From: an uncultured Alphaproteobacteria bacterium
GTDB lineage: Bacteria > Pseudomonadota > Alphaproteobacteria > Micavibrionales > Micavibrionaceae
Direction of reading: 5' to 3'
Assembly (NCBI GenBank): GCA_946480475.1
Contig: CAMLJM010000003.1
Span: 62,001 to 126,000 of the forward strand
DNA length: 64,000 nt
Shown here in pieces: positions 18,480 through 27,394 of this stretch. Position 1 is the first letter of the stretch. Every line of letters begins with the position of its first letter. Below the pieces are notes generated by a model. It saw only the letters and a list, made by a program, of their open reading frames with translations. It had not been told where the DNA came from and searched no databases. A program made the position numbers and the translations under genes.

Positions 18480-20795
18480 GTGACTGCATCAAAACCTGAC
18501 CAAGTTTCCGTTCCTCCCGCTGCCGCTCAAGCTGAGGCATCTGCCGCTGCTAAGCCAGGATCTGCAGATACGGGTTCGCCCACATGGCCGCTGGAGGCGG
18601 ATCGCACGGCGATCCATCAACCTCAGATCGAATGTTTGCGGCTTCTCGCTGGTCATTATGGCCGTCGCACCAGTACGCAGGCGCTGATCGCTGGCCTGCC
18701 GCTTGGTAAAGCGGGCGTGACGCCGCAATTATTTTCCCGCGCTGCCGAGCGCACAGATTTGCAGGCGCGCCTTGTTGAACGTACGCTCGAAGCGCTTTCG
18801 ATTGCGCCCACCTTGCCCTGCGTGCTGGTATTGGCGGGGAATCAGGCTTGTATTCTGTGGGATGTAAAATGGCCCGAGAAGCATCCGCCTAAAAAAGATC
18901 CCGGTGAGAAAGCTTCTGCACATCCGGAGACCAGTTTTATTGTCGAATTTCCTGAAACAGAAGGTCAACGCCAGACACTGGCCCTGGGCCAGCTAAATGC
19001 GCTCTATAGCGGCTATGCCTATTTCCTGGCGCCTGTTGCCCGTGCTGATGACAGGGTGGGGCCTGCTGAAATTGACACGGCGCGCGACTGGTTCTGGGGT
19101 ACGCTCAAGAAAAGCAAACGAATTTATCAGGAAGTTATTCTTGCTGCGATTATGATCAACGTGTTTGCGCTGGTAAGCCCGCTCTATGTGATGAACGTTT
19201 ATGATCGTGTCGTGCCGAACAGCGCCTGGGCCACTTTATGGGTGCTTTCAGCCGGTATTATCATTGTTTATATGTTTGATTTCCTGATCAAGGGGTTGCG
19301 CGCGCATTTCCTCGATGTTGCTGGCCGTAAGGCTGACATAAAAATTTCGGCGCAGCTTTTTGAGCAGATGCTGGGAATGACCATGACGGCGCGCCCCGCC
19401 AGTGCGGGCGTATTAGCCAGCAATATGCGTGAATTCGAAGGCCTGCGCGATTTTTTTACATCCGCTACCATGGTGGCAATGATCGACTTGCCATTCACGC
19501 TTCTTTTCATTGTGATCGTGGCTGTCATTGGTGGGCCGATTGCCCTTATTCCTCTTGTGGCAGTACCGATTGTCATTCTGATGGGTTATGTGCTGCAGCG
19601 TCCGTTACAAAAGATCACGCGCGAATCTCTAAACGAGAGCGCTCTTAAGAACGCCCTGTTGTTTGAAACTATATCCGGTCTTGAAACCATCAAGGTGCAG
19701 GCCGCGGAAGGTAACGTTCAACGTCGCTGGGAAGAACTTACCATTAAATCATCGGGTACGGCTGTTAAGATGCGTCGCCTGTCCGCGTTTGCTCTCAATA
19801 TGTCTGGTTTTATCCAGCAGATTGTGAGCGTCCTTGTTGTGATTCTAGGCGTGTGGCTGATTACAGAAGGCCACATCTCTATGGGAGCCCTAATCGCCTG
19901 CGTCATGCTGACGGGTCGCGCGATGGCGCCACTGACACAAGTGGCTGGCCTGCTTACGCGCATGAATCAATCACGCGAAGCCCTGCGCCAGCTGGATGAG
20001 ATGATGAAGAAGCCTGTCGAACGTCCGGCGGGCAAGCATTTCATCCCAATGCCCGCGCTTGATGGCCGTGTCGATTTCCGTGATGTCATCTTTCACTATC
20101 CGGGGCAAAGTGTTCCTGCACTCAAGAATATCAGCTTCTCAGTGGCTCGCGGCGAACGTGTCGGCATTATCGGTGCCGTGGGCTCGGGGAAAACCACACT
20201 TGAAAGGTTGTTGCTTAACCTCTACCAGCCAGAAAGCGGTTCAGTGCAGATTGATGGTGCTGATGTACGCCAGATTGATCCAGGTGATTTGCGCCGTTCT
20301 GTCGGTGCGGTCCAGCAAAGTCCGAACCTGTTCTACGGCACGGTGCGTGAAAACATTACGATGGGTCATGAAATGGCGCCGGAACGGGCTGTATTGCGCG
20401 CAGCTGAGTTGTCGGGCGTAATGGAATTCCTTCGTGATTCACAACATGGTCTTGATACACAGGTGGGTGAACGTGGGGAGGCGCTTTCCGGTGGCCAACG
20501 TCAGGCCGTCGCGATTGCGCGCGCATTGCTTTATGATCCTCCCATCCTGATCATGGATGAACCTACAGCTTCGATGGACCCAGCCTCTGAAAACAGACTG
20601 CTTAAACGTCTGTCACAGATATGCATCAACAAGACGACGATACTGATTACGCACAAAGGATCAATGCTGGGTCTGGTTGATAAACTGATCCTTATGGATC
20701 GTGGCAAGCTGGTTGATTACGGCCCTAAGGAAGAAATCATACGTAAGCTTCAGGCGCGCCAGTACGGCACCACAGCCGAACAGACAGATATTTAA
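18480..20795 (+). CDS. Type I secretion ABC transporter (HlyB/LapB type) with degenerate C39-like domain
   Basis: 771 aa inner-membrane exporter ATPase powering adhesin secretion. After a Pro/Ala-rich tail (1-40), residues about 45-165 form a C39 peptidase-like domain. The catalytic Cys is not in its usual place, as in RTX exporters that bind substrate and do not cleave it. Transmembrane helices follow from about residue 220 (VILAAIMINVFALVSPLYVMN) to about 470. The ATPase has Walker A GAVGSGKTT near 564-572, signature LSGGQRQ near 669, Walker B ILIMDEP near 690 and a switch His (LITHK). Start is GTG 18480 with a poor ribosome site, so the exact start is uncertain. The adaptor gene begins 12 bp after its stop. 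Confidence 0.94.
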   Translation: MTASKPDQVSVPPAAAQAEASAAAKPGSADTGSPTWPLEADRTAIHQPQIECLRLLAGHYGRRTSTQALIAGLPLGKAGVTPQLFSRAAERTDLQARLVERTLEALSIAPTLPCVLVLAGNQACILWDVKWPEKHPPKKDPGEKASAHPETSFIVEFPETEGQRQTLALGQLNALYSGYAYFLAPVARADDRVGPAEIDTARDWFWGTLKKSKRIYQEVILAAIMINVFALVSPLYVMNVYDRVVPNSAWATLWVLSAGIIIVYMFDFLIKGLRAHFLDVAGRKADIKISAQLFEQMLGMTMTARPASAGVLASNMREFEGLRDFFTSATMVAMIDLPFTLLFIVIVAVIGGPIALIPLVAVPIVILMGYVLQRPLQKITRESLNESALKNALLFETISGLETIKVQAAEGNVQRRWEELTIKSSGTAVKMRRLSAFALNMSGFIQQIVSVLVVILGVWLITEGHISMGALIACVMLTGRAMAPLTQVAGLLTRMNQSREALRQLDEMMKKPVERPAGKHFIPMPALDGRVDFRDVIFHYPGQSVPALKNISFSVARGERVGIIGAVGSGKTTLERLLLNLYQPESGSVQIDGADVRQIDPGDLRRSVGAVQQSPNLFYGTVRENITMGHEMAPERAVLRAAELSGVMEFLRDSQHGLDTQVGERGEALSGGQRQAVAIARALLYDPPILIMDEPTASMDPASENRLLKRLSQICINKTTILITHKGSMLGLVDKLILMDRGKLVDYGPKEEIIRKLQARQYGTTAEQTDI

Positions 20796-20807
20796 GGGCT
20801 TAAGAAC

Positions 20808-22244
20808 ATGTCACAAGCATCGCCTAAGAAAAAAGAAAATAAATCCGCTGCTGACAAGCAGAAGGTGAAAGAGGCCTATATAAACCAGAATGATGAATGG
20901 GCCAAGATCCAGACTGACTGGGCGAAGACGCAAGTTGAAAAAATGGCGGCGCGCGCTGATAAATTTTTTGTTGCCGATGAAGATATACCGCTGCACCAGC
21001 ATATATTACTGGTATCTATCGCTGCTTTTTTTGTTTTCTTTATCATATGGGCTAACTTCGCCACGCTGGACGAAGTGACGCGCGGGCAGGGTCGTATCAT
21101 TCCTTCCAGCGAAATTCAGAAACTGCAAAGCCTTGAAGGCGGTATCGTCGATGAGTTTCTTGTCAAAGAAGGCGAAGAAGTAAAGGCGGGTCAATTGCTG
21201 ATGCGCCTGCGCGATATTCAGGCCTCATCCGATCTCGGCTCCAACCAGAAACGTGTTCTTGGTCTTCAGGCCAAGATTGCGCGCCTGCAGGCTGAATCAG
21301 AAGGCAAAACAACGCCTGAATTTTCTGAGGCTGTCATGAAAGGTGTTCCTGAAAGTGTAAGCGAGGAACTGAATACTTTTCGTGCCAATTCGTCCAATCT
21401 TACAAACCAGCTGGCGGTTACCGAACAACAGCTGGCGCAGCGTAAGCAGGAAATCAGTGAACTGAGAGGCCGTATCAGCGATGTCAGCTCGGTGATTGCG
21501 CTTTCCCGGCAGGAGCTTGAAACCATCAGACCGCTGGTCGAGCGCGGATCAGCACCCAAGCTCGAGCTGCTGCAAAAGGAACGTGACCTGAAAGAACGCC
21601 AGACAGAATTGAACAGCCTTCAATCATCAGCGCCGCGCATACAGGCTACGATTACTGAAGCTGAAGCGCGTATTAAAGAAGTAAGAAGTTCTTTCCAGGC
21701 CCAGGCGCAAACCGAACTGGCAGCTACGCAGATTGAGTTGAATTCTTTGGGGGAAACGCTGGGTGCCCTGGAGGACCGCAAAACCCGTACGGAAATTAAA
21801 TCTCCGGTGAATGGCTATGTGAAAGATATTACAGTAAGCACTGTGGGTGGTGTTGTTCAGCCTGGCGTTGACCTGATCGAGATTGTGCCGAAAGACGACC
21901 AGTTGCTGGTGGAAGCAGAAGTGCGGCCTTCGGATATCGCTTTCTTGCACCCGGGGCAGAAGGCTGTGGTTAAGATTACGGCTTATGATTTCTCTATCTA
22001 TGGGGGTTTGAATGGAGAGGTGGTTGATATTTCTGCCGATACCATTACCAATGACAAAGATGAGAAAGTTTATCGCGTGCGCGTCCGAACGTTTGATACT
22101 ACGCTGAAGCGTAAGAACGAAGTCCTGCCGATCATTCCGGGTATGGTGGCGACAGTCGATATCCTGACAGGTAAGAAAACCGTCATGGAATATATCATGA
22201 AGCCGATCGTGAAGACGCTTCACGATTCGCTGGGTGAGCGCTGA
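20808..22244 (+). CDS. HlyD/LapC-type membrane fusion protein of the type I secretion system
   Basis: 478 aa periplasmic adaptor linking the ABC exporter to the TolC-like channel. A charged cytosolic N-terminus (1-62) precedes one transmembrane helix at about 64-84 (ILLVSIAAFFVFFIIWANF). A lipoyl-type half follows (IVDEFLVKEGEEVKAGQLLMRL), then long coiled coils (about 140-330), then the second lipoyl half (IKSPVNGYVKDITVSTVGGVVQPG) and a beta-barrel to the end. It is 12 bp downstream of the exporter gene and surely cotranscribed. Its stop is 3 bp from the end of a convergent gene, so no separate terminator fits between them. Confidence 0.95.
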   Translation: MSQASPKKKENKSAADKQKVKEAYINQNDEWAKIQTDWAKTQVEKMAARADKFFVADEDIPLHQHILLVSIAAFFVFFIIWANFATLDEVTRGQGRIIPSSEIQKLQSLEGGIVDEFLVKEGEEVKAGQLLMRLRDIQASSDLGSNQKRVLGLQAKIARLQAESEGKTTPEFSEAVMKGVPESVSEELNTFRANSSNLTNQLAVTEQQLAQRKQEISELRGRISDVSSVIALSRQELETIRPLVERGSAPKLELLQKERDLKERQTELNSLQSSAPRIQATITEAEARIKEVRSSFQAQAQTELAATQIELNSLGETLGALEDRKTRTEIKSPVNGYVKDITVSTVGGVVQPGVDLIEIVPKDDQLLVEAEVRPSDIAFLHPGQKAVVKITAYDFSIYGGLNGEVVDISADTITNDKDEKVYRVRVRTFDTTLKRKNEVLPIIPGMVATVDILTGKKTVMEYIMKPIVKTLHDSLGER

Positions 22245-22247
22245 TCT

Positions 22248-22634
22248 CTATTCGTTGTGCTGGTAAGCGAGAACCCAGTCGAGCGCCTCATCTTTATGCT
22301 CAAGATCAAAATACTTGATCTCTGCATGCATGATAGGCTGTAGCATTTTCATCATCAGCATGCGACTATCCGGCGCGTTCACGTATGCTAGGCGGCGCGC
22401 TTTAGGGCTGAATTGGGAAATGTTTTTGAAGCTTAGGTCTGCGGCATCCCGGCTCCAGCCTTCAAAATTCTCATCGTAAAGAACATATAAATTATAGTAA
22501 TTGAATTTGTTAGCCATCGCTTCTACGCGATCGCCAAAGTTTCTGGTAAAATCTTCTGCCGTCACTGTGCCTGTCATGCGCAAGCATAATGTGGCATCTT
22601 TTGTTTCGGGAAGTACAACGATCGTTTCTGTCAT
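22248..22634 (-). CDS. SpoIIAA-like (STAS-fold) protein, copy A
   Basis: 128 aa. The pattern fits the SpoIIAA-like family of small STAS-fold proteins: an opening strand (LCLRMTGTVTAEDFTRNF), then LYVLYDENFEGWSRDAADLSFKNIS, then RRLAYVNAPDSRMLMMKMLQP, and a final helix with DEALDWVLAY. Members of this family have been linked to membrane or lipid association, but function is not settled. It shares order and key positions (YxxxFxGW, AxxDF/SF, N/P-P-D/E) with the next gene and is 10 bp downstream of it, so the pair arose by duplication and forms an operon. Both are convergent with the type I secretion genes. Confidence 0.75.
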   Translation of the reverse strand: MTETIVVLPETKDATLCLRMTGTVTAEDFTRNFGDRVEAMANKFNYYNLYVLYDENFEGWSRDAADLSFKNISQFSPKARRLAYVNAPDSRMLMMKMLQPIMHAEIKYFDLEHKDEALDWVLAYQHNE

Positions 22635-22644
22635 CTTGTTTTTC

Positions 22645-23019
22645 CTAGTCCTCTTTTATCCAGGCTAAAGCTTGTGACAATTCTTTTTCAGTAAATATTT
22701 TGACTTCCCCTAATGTGATGGGTTTTCTCAATTCGTTCATAATCATCATTTTCTCGGGTGGATTGATCAAAGCGCATTTCCTTAATTTCTTTGATATCTC
22801 AGCCCCCGATGAAAAGTCCAGTATGGCGGCTTCATGTTCCCAGCCTTGATAATTTTTGAAATAAACCAAAATTCTCAACTCGCCGTGTTTAACTAACATC
22901 TGCTCAATGCGCGGCAGGAAATTATCCCTGTAACCCTCTGCTGACAGGGGTCTGTCGACCATGATGCAAAGCTCACGGTCTGTCGTCTCCGGCATAATGG
23001 TATTAAATTTTTCGTTCAT
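22645..23019 (-). CDS. SpoIIAA-like (STAS-fold) protein, copy B
   Basis: 124 aa paralogue of the following gene. Shared features are a start with PETTDRELCIMVDRPLSAEGY, the YFKNYQGWEHEAAILDFSSG block, the INPPEKMMIMNELRKPI block and the C-terminal EKELSQALAWI helix. It is the promoter-proximal gene of the two-gene unit. The acidic, small fold suggests a binding or regulatory role and not catalysis. The partner is not visible here. Confidence 0.75.
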   Translation of the reverse strand: MNEKFNTIMPETTDRELCIMVDRPLSAEGYRDNFLPRIEQMLVKHGELRILVYFKNYQGWEHEAAILDFSSGAEISKKLRKCALINPPEKMMIMNELRKPITLGEVKIFTEKELSQALAWIKED

Positions 23020-23253
23020 CCCATATGTCCCCTAATTGACTTAGGGTGTTTTCAGACGCCTGTCATTAACCTTAGGAATATACGGGGCTATCCGGGCTAA
23101 AATCAAATACTAAACTTTATATGAGTCTTTGATAATAAAGGAAAATCTGAAGTGTTAAAGCGTTCCAGTACTTGCGCGCTGCACAAGCTTTTTGTATGAA
23201 AGATAAGGAATTGCTCATATAACAGAGCATTATTCATTTATTGGAAGACTGAT

Positions 23254-25239
23254 ATGCAAGAAGCAGCCATCAAAACCGGTTCAGACGTTACCATTACCTT
23301 CCCCGATGGTAAGACCCGTACTTATCCTCAAGGCACTACGGGTGCGGCTGTGGCCGAGTCGATTTCTAAATCACTTGCCAAGGCGGCGATTGCCGTGCGT
23401 GTCAATGGGCATATCCGTGATCTTTCCCGTGTTATCGAAGATGACGCTACTGTCTCGATTATCAAACGCGAAGATGCTGAAGCCATCGAGCTTATTCGCC
23501 ATGATTGCGCTCACGTGCTGGCTGAGGCTGTGCAGAAACTTTATCCCGGTACGCAAGTTACAATCGGACCGAACATCGAAAACGGGTTCTTTTATGATTT
23601 TGCCCGTAATGAACCTTTCACGCTTGAAGACCTGCCGAAGATCGAAGCGGAGATGCGCAGGATTATAGAACGCGGTGCGCCTTTTGAACGCGAAGTATGG
23701 GATCGTAATGAAGCGATTGATATGTTCACCAAAAAAGGTGAGATGTATAAGGCTGAATTGATCCGCGACCTGCCGGAAACAGAAACGATCACAATTTATA
23801 AACAAGGTGAATGGTTCGACCTTTGCCGGGGTCCGCATATGCCCACCACCAAGCAAGTGGGGCCTGCTTTCAAACTGATGAAGGTGGCGGGTGCGTACTG
23901 GCGCGGCGATTCGTCCAAGGCCATGTTGACGCGTATTTATGGTACCGCCTGGCGCACGCAGGAAGAGCTGACCGCTTATCTGACCATGCTGGAAGAGGCT
24001 GAAAAGCGTGACCATCGCAAGCTGGGCCGCGAAATGGACCTCTTCCATATGCAGGATGAGGCACAGGGTTCCGTGTTCTGGCACCCGAAGGGCTGGAGCA
24101 TATGGATCGCGCTTGAAGCGTATATGCGCCGCCGTCTGCGTGATGAAGGCTATGACGAAGTTAAAACACCGCAACTGATGGACAGCCGCTTCTGGGAAGC
24201 TTCAGGCCATTGGGGCAAATACCGCGAGAACATGTTCGTGGTGCCTGATGTGGTGCCGAACACTGTCGAGGGCGAGAAAGTTTTCAAGGAAGAGCCAAAA
24301 CATTTCATGGCGCTCAAGCCGATGAACTGCCCGGCACACGTCCAGATTTTCAAGCAAGGCATTAAATCATATCGTGACTTGCCGTTGCGTCTGGCGGAAT
24401 TTGGTTGCTGCCACCGTAATGAGGCCCATGGCGCCCTGCATGGCCTGATGCGCGTGCGTCAGTTTACACAGGATGATGCGCATATTTTTTGCCGTGAAGA
24501 TCAAATCCTTTCTGAAAGCATTCGTTTCTGCAAACTGACAGAAGCAATTTATAAAGATCTTGGCTTTGATTCCTATGCCATCAAGCTGGAAACGCGTCCG
24601 GAAAATCGCATGGGTTCAGATGAGCTGTGGGATAAGGCCGAAGGCGGGCTTGAGAATGCGCTTAAAAAGCTGGGCATGAAATATGAAATTTCTCCCGGTG
24701 ATGGTGCCTTCTATGGTCCGAAGCTTGCGTTTATCGTTCGTGACGCGATTGGTCGTGAATGGGGTTGTGCGACATTGCAGCTTGACTTCAATCTGCCAGA
24801 ACGTCTCGATGCACATTACACAGCGGAAGATGGCTCGCGTCAGCGCCCTGTAATGCTGCATCGTGCGATCTTGGGTTCTATCGAACGCTTTATCGGTATT
24901 CTGATTGAGAACTATGCCGGTAAATTACCGTTGTGGCTGGCGCCGGTTCAGTGTGTGGTGGCTACCATTACAGAGGAAGCTGATGCTTATGCGCACGAAG
25001 TGTATCACAAGCTGAAGAGCGCCGGTCTTCGTGTTGAACTCGATGTGCGTAATGAGAAGATTAATTACAAAGTACGTGAGCACTCTGTCGGTAAGGTGCC
25101 TGTCATGTTCGTCGTCGGTAAGCGCGAAGCTGAAGAGGAAAAAGTGGCGATCCGTCGTCTTGGCTCACAAGATCAGCAAGTGCAGGCCTTGTCCGAAGCT
25201 GTTTCTGAACTGATCAAAATGGCACAGCCGCCATACTGA
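23254..25239 (+). CDS. thrS: Threonyl-tRNA synthetase
   Basis: 661 aa class II synthetase charging tRNA-Thr. It has an N-terminal TGS domain ([23 protein letters not shown]), then an editing domain with the [16 protein letters not shown] metal-site segment. The catalytic core follows ([42 protein letters not shown]) and then the C-terminal anticodon-binding domain ([18 protein letters not shown]). Length and domain order are normal. The 234-bp upstream gap has only a short imperfect hairpin near 23213-23230 and no clear leader regulator. Confidence 0.97.
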   Translation: MQEAAIKTGSDVTITFPDGKTRTYPQGTTGAAVAESISKSLAKAAIAVRVNGHIRDLSRVIEDDATVSIIKREDAEAIELIRHDCAHVLAEAVQKLYPGTQVTIGPNIENGFFYDFARNEPFTLEDLPKIEAEMRRIIERGAPFEREVWDRNEAIDMFTKKGEMYKAELIRDLPETETITIYKQGEWFDLCRGPHMPTTKQVGPAFKLMKVAGAYWRGDSSKAMLTRIYGTAWRTQEELTAYLTMLEEAEKRDHRKLGREMDLFHMQDEAQGSVFWHPKGWSIWIALEAYMRRRLRDEGYDEVKTPQLMDSRFWEASGHWGKYRENMFVVPDVVPNTVEGEKVFKEEPKHFMALKPMNCPAHVQIFKQGIKSYRDLPLRLAEFGCCHRNEAHGALHGLMRVRQFTQDDAHIFCREDQILSESIRFCKLTEAIYKDLGFDSYAIKLETRPENRMGSDELWDKAEGGLENALKKLGMKYEISPGDGAFYGPKLAFIVRDAIGREWGCATLQLDFNLPERLDAHYTAEDGSRQRPVMLHRAILGSIERFIGILIENYAGKLPLWLAPVQCVVATITEEADAYAHEVYHKLKSAGLRVELDVRNEKINYKVREHSVGKVPVMFVVGKREAEEEKVAIRRLGSQDQQVQALSEAVSELIKMAQPPY

Positions 25240-25261
25240 TCTTTACAGAATCTAGACCTAT

Positions 25262-25300
25262 AATGCTGCGGCGCGAAAATATCGCCTGCAGCATTTTTTA
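25262..25300 (+). terminator. thrS terminator
   Basis: Extended stem: AATGCTGC (25262-25269) plus GGCG pairs with CGCC (25283-25286), a one-base bulge, and GCAGCATT (25288-25295). TTTTTA follows. Confidence 0.8.
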
Positions 25301-25399
25301 TACAGACAGAAATGACGACACCGACCTGTAAAATTGACAGCGACCGGGTGCGTTTGATAGCGTTTTCCTACAAGAAAAATAATAATTTCAGGGAATAGA

Positions 25400-26494
25400 A
25401 TGCAGGGTCAATCTGAGTTCAAAAGTGCGTGGAATGAAGTAGAGGCAGAAATGTGCGCGCTTTATGCGCGCACTTTGTTTGAAAAGCAATTGCCGATCCT
25501 GAATAGACTTTTTTACTTGATGGGGCCTATTGGTCGGGAATTTTTGAAAGAATTTACGGATTCCAAATGCAAGGAAGTCGTTGATGAACGTCTTCGTAAT
25601 AGTTCGACAAACGCTATGGGACCTACTCATCATTACGGCGGTGCACGTTTTTACAATGAATTGACTTATAACCCCGGAATCATGGCCAGCCTGCGATGGA
25701 TGTTTCGTGCCAAAGCACATGATGGTATTCATGCTATTCAATGGGCGAACTGCGCTGCCCTTCATGCAAATGCTTGGAATAAACATACAAAATTTATTCT
25801 TTCGCCGCGCTCAGACATGCTGAAATTAGAACTTACTGAGAATGATGCGTATGCTAAACAACTGTTATTGGAACAGGCACTTGAAGTGTTAGGGCAGTGG
25901 GACGATAAAATTGATGATGTAAGTAAGCCTGATATACGTCCCAAACTTATAACCCTCCTGCCTGATGGCACTAGGCAATACGATGAAGCCACGCTGCAAA
26001 GACTGCAGCAATACGCCGTGAATGTTCTTGATGAGGAAACGCGGGCTGATGGTAAGACTTTTAAGCAAGCTTATCGTGACGTATGCCTGAGTGACTGGGA
26101 GAATGGTATTCTTCTGCGCCGTAGCCATAATGATATGGATAATGTGGAAATTGTAACCCTGGATGAAGAAGATGTAATGTTATTGGGTTCTGCATTAGAG
26201 ATGCATACTTTTGGTAAGGATCCCGTTGAAACGCGTGCCTGGCTGCAGCGAACACTTGATCCTGTTTATGAATCCCGCATCCAGGGCCTTAATGCCAAAT
26301 ATAATATTCAGGAAACTTCCCTGCGGACCTTGGGGCAGGCGTTGGCTGCTCGCGGCATGACCAAAAACGAGTATTTGGCGGCACAGCGTGGAGAGCGGCC
26401 TGCGGCTCCCCCACCTCCCGCTGTACAGACCGAATTTTTGCCCCATATAGCCAGCGGTGCTGACACCTCTCACCCTTCTTTGGTCCCGGGTTGA
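25400..26494 (+). CDS. Unknown protein, 364 aa, between thrS and infC
   Basis: Not recognised. Soluble and largely helical, with no signal peptide or membrane segment. It is rich in His, Trp and Tyr in the first half (THHYGGARFYNELTYN, AIQWANCAALHANAWNKH) and acidic in the middle (EIVTLDEEDVMLLGSALEMHTFG). A Pro-rich tail follows (RPAAPPPPAVQ). The start at ATG 25400 is preceded by a weak AGGGA site. It lies after the thrS terminator and 132 bp before infC, so it is probably a single-gene unit. No homology to a known enzyme can be claimed. Confidence 0.7.
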   Translation: MQGQSEFKSAWNEVEAEMCALYARTLFEKQLPILNRLFYLMGPIGREFLKEFTDSKCKEVVDERLRNSSTNAMGPTHHYGGARFYNELTYNPGIMASLRWMFRAKAHDGIHAIQWANCAALHANAWNKHTKFILSPRSDMLKLELTENDAYAKQLLLEQALEVLGQWDDKIDDVSKPDIRPKLITLLPDGTRQYDEATLQRLQQYAVNVLDEETRADGKTFKQAYRDVCLSDWENGILLRRSHNDMDNVEIVTLDEEDVMLLGSALEMHTFGKDPVETRAWLQRTLDPVYESRIQGLNAKYNIQETSLRTLGQALAARGMTKNEYLAAQRGERPAAPPPPAVQTEFLPHIASGADTSHPSLVPG

Positions 26495-26614
26495 ACGTAT
26501 CTGGCTATAAACCCTTAAAATTCCGCCATTTATAGGCTTTTATGGCCCTAAGACCTCTTGCTTTGAATAAACAATCCCCTTAATAATTACCCTTATTTTG
26601 GCATAACGACATAT

Positions 26615-26629
26615 AGGAGCATAGCCATA
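26615..26629 (+). promoter_or_regulatory. Ribosome-binding site and AUA start codon of infC
   Basis: AGGAG at 26615-26619 precedes ATA at 26627-26629 by 7 nt. No in-frame ATG, GTG or TTG exists between the upstream stop (TGA at 26564) and the internal GTG at 26876, which lies inside the IF3 N-domain. An ATA at 26621 is in frame but only 1 nt from the ribosome site. E. coli infC uses AUU for translational autoregulation, so a rare start here fits the family. Confidence 0.7.
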
Positions 26630-27310
26630 CCGCCGTTTGATAAACCACCTTCGGGCAGCCGCCCGCCGTCCAGTCGCCCACCCGGAAGCTTCGGAGGCAA
26701 CCGCCCAGGCGGTTCACGCCCGTCATCCGGTGGCGGGTATTCTTCTGCCCCACGTCCGCCGCGCCCGCCAGCGCGTCGCCCGGAACGCCCTCAGGAAGAA
26801 GGTGGCCTGAATATCAATGAACAGATTCGTGCCCGTCAGGTTCGCCTGATTGCTGCCGATGGCGAGCAGGTCGGTGTGGTTTCCATTCAGGATGCCCTGG
26901 CGCGCGCTGATGAGGCGGGTCTGGATCTGGTGGAAATTTCCCCGAATGCGGAACCTCCTGTCTGCAAAATTCTAGACTATGGCAAGTACAAGTACGAGCA
27001 GCAGAAGAAAGCCGCCGAAGCCCGTAAGAAACAGAAAGTTATCGAAGTTAAGGAACTGAAATTCCGTCCGAACATCGATGATCATGATTACCAGGTGAAG
27101 ATCAAAGCGGCACGCCGCTTCCTCGAAGATGGTGACAAGGTGAAAATCACTCTGCGATTCCGCGGTCGTGAAATGGCGCATCTCGATCTTGGTATGAAAG
27201 TGATGGCACGTGTTCGCGAAGAGTTGTCCGATATCGCCAAGGTAGAGATGGATGCCAAGGTAGAAGGCAAACAGGCCGTTATGGTCCTGTCGTCCCAGGC
27301 GCAGAAGTAA
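26627..27310 (+). CDS. infC: Translation initiation factor IF-3 with non-AUG start and long N-terminal extension
   Basis: 227 aa from ATA 26627. IF3 binds the 30S subunit and checks start-codon and tRNA fidelity. Residues 1-60 are a Pro/Gly/Ser/Arg-rich disordered extension. Residues about 61-140 are the N-domain ([19 protein letters not shown], then [20 protein letters not shown], then [18 protein letters not shown]). Residues about 143-227 are the C-domain ([32 protein letters not shown]). E. coli IF3 is 180 aa, so the extension is substantial. Starting at the GTG at 26876 would delete half of the N-domain. The usual rpmI-rplT pair does not follow; an FAD oxidoreductase does. Confidence 0.9.
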   Translation: MPPFDKPPSGSRPPSSRPPGSFGGNRPGGSRPSSGGGYSSAPRPPRPPARRPERPQEEGGLNINEQIRARQVRLIAADGEQVGVVSIQDALARADEAGLDLVEISPNAEPPVCKILDYGKYKYEQQKKAAEARKKQKVIEVKELKFRPNIDDHDYQVKIKAARRFLEDGDKVKITLRFRGREMAHLDLGMKVMARVREELSDIAKVEMDAKVEGKQAVMVLSSQAQK

Positions 27311-27330
27311 AGATAAATATAATCCTTTGG

Positions 27331-27361
27331 CCCCCGCTCTCATTTCTTCTTTGGGCGGGGG
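27331..27361 (+). terminator. Probable terminator after infC
   Basis: Arms CCCCCGC (27331-27337) and GCGGGGG (27355-27361) are perfect, with a T/C-rich loop. Only TT follows the stem, so termination may be weak or leaky. Confidence 0.5.
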
Positions 27362-27394
27362 TTAAACTATAAAAAGATTACAGGGAATATCATC

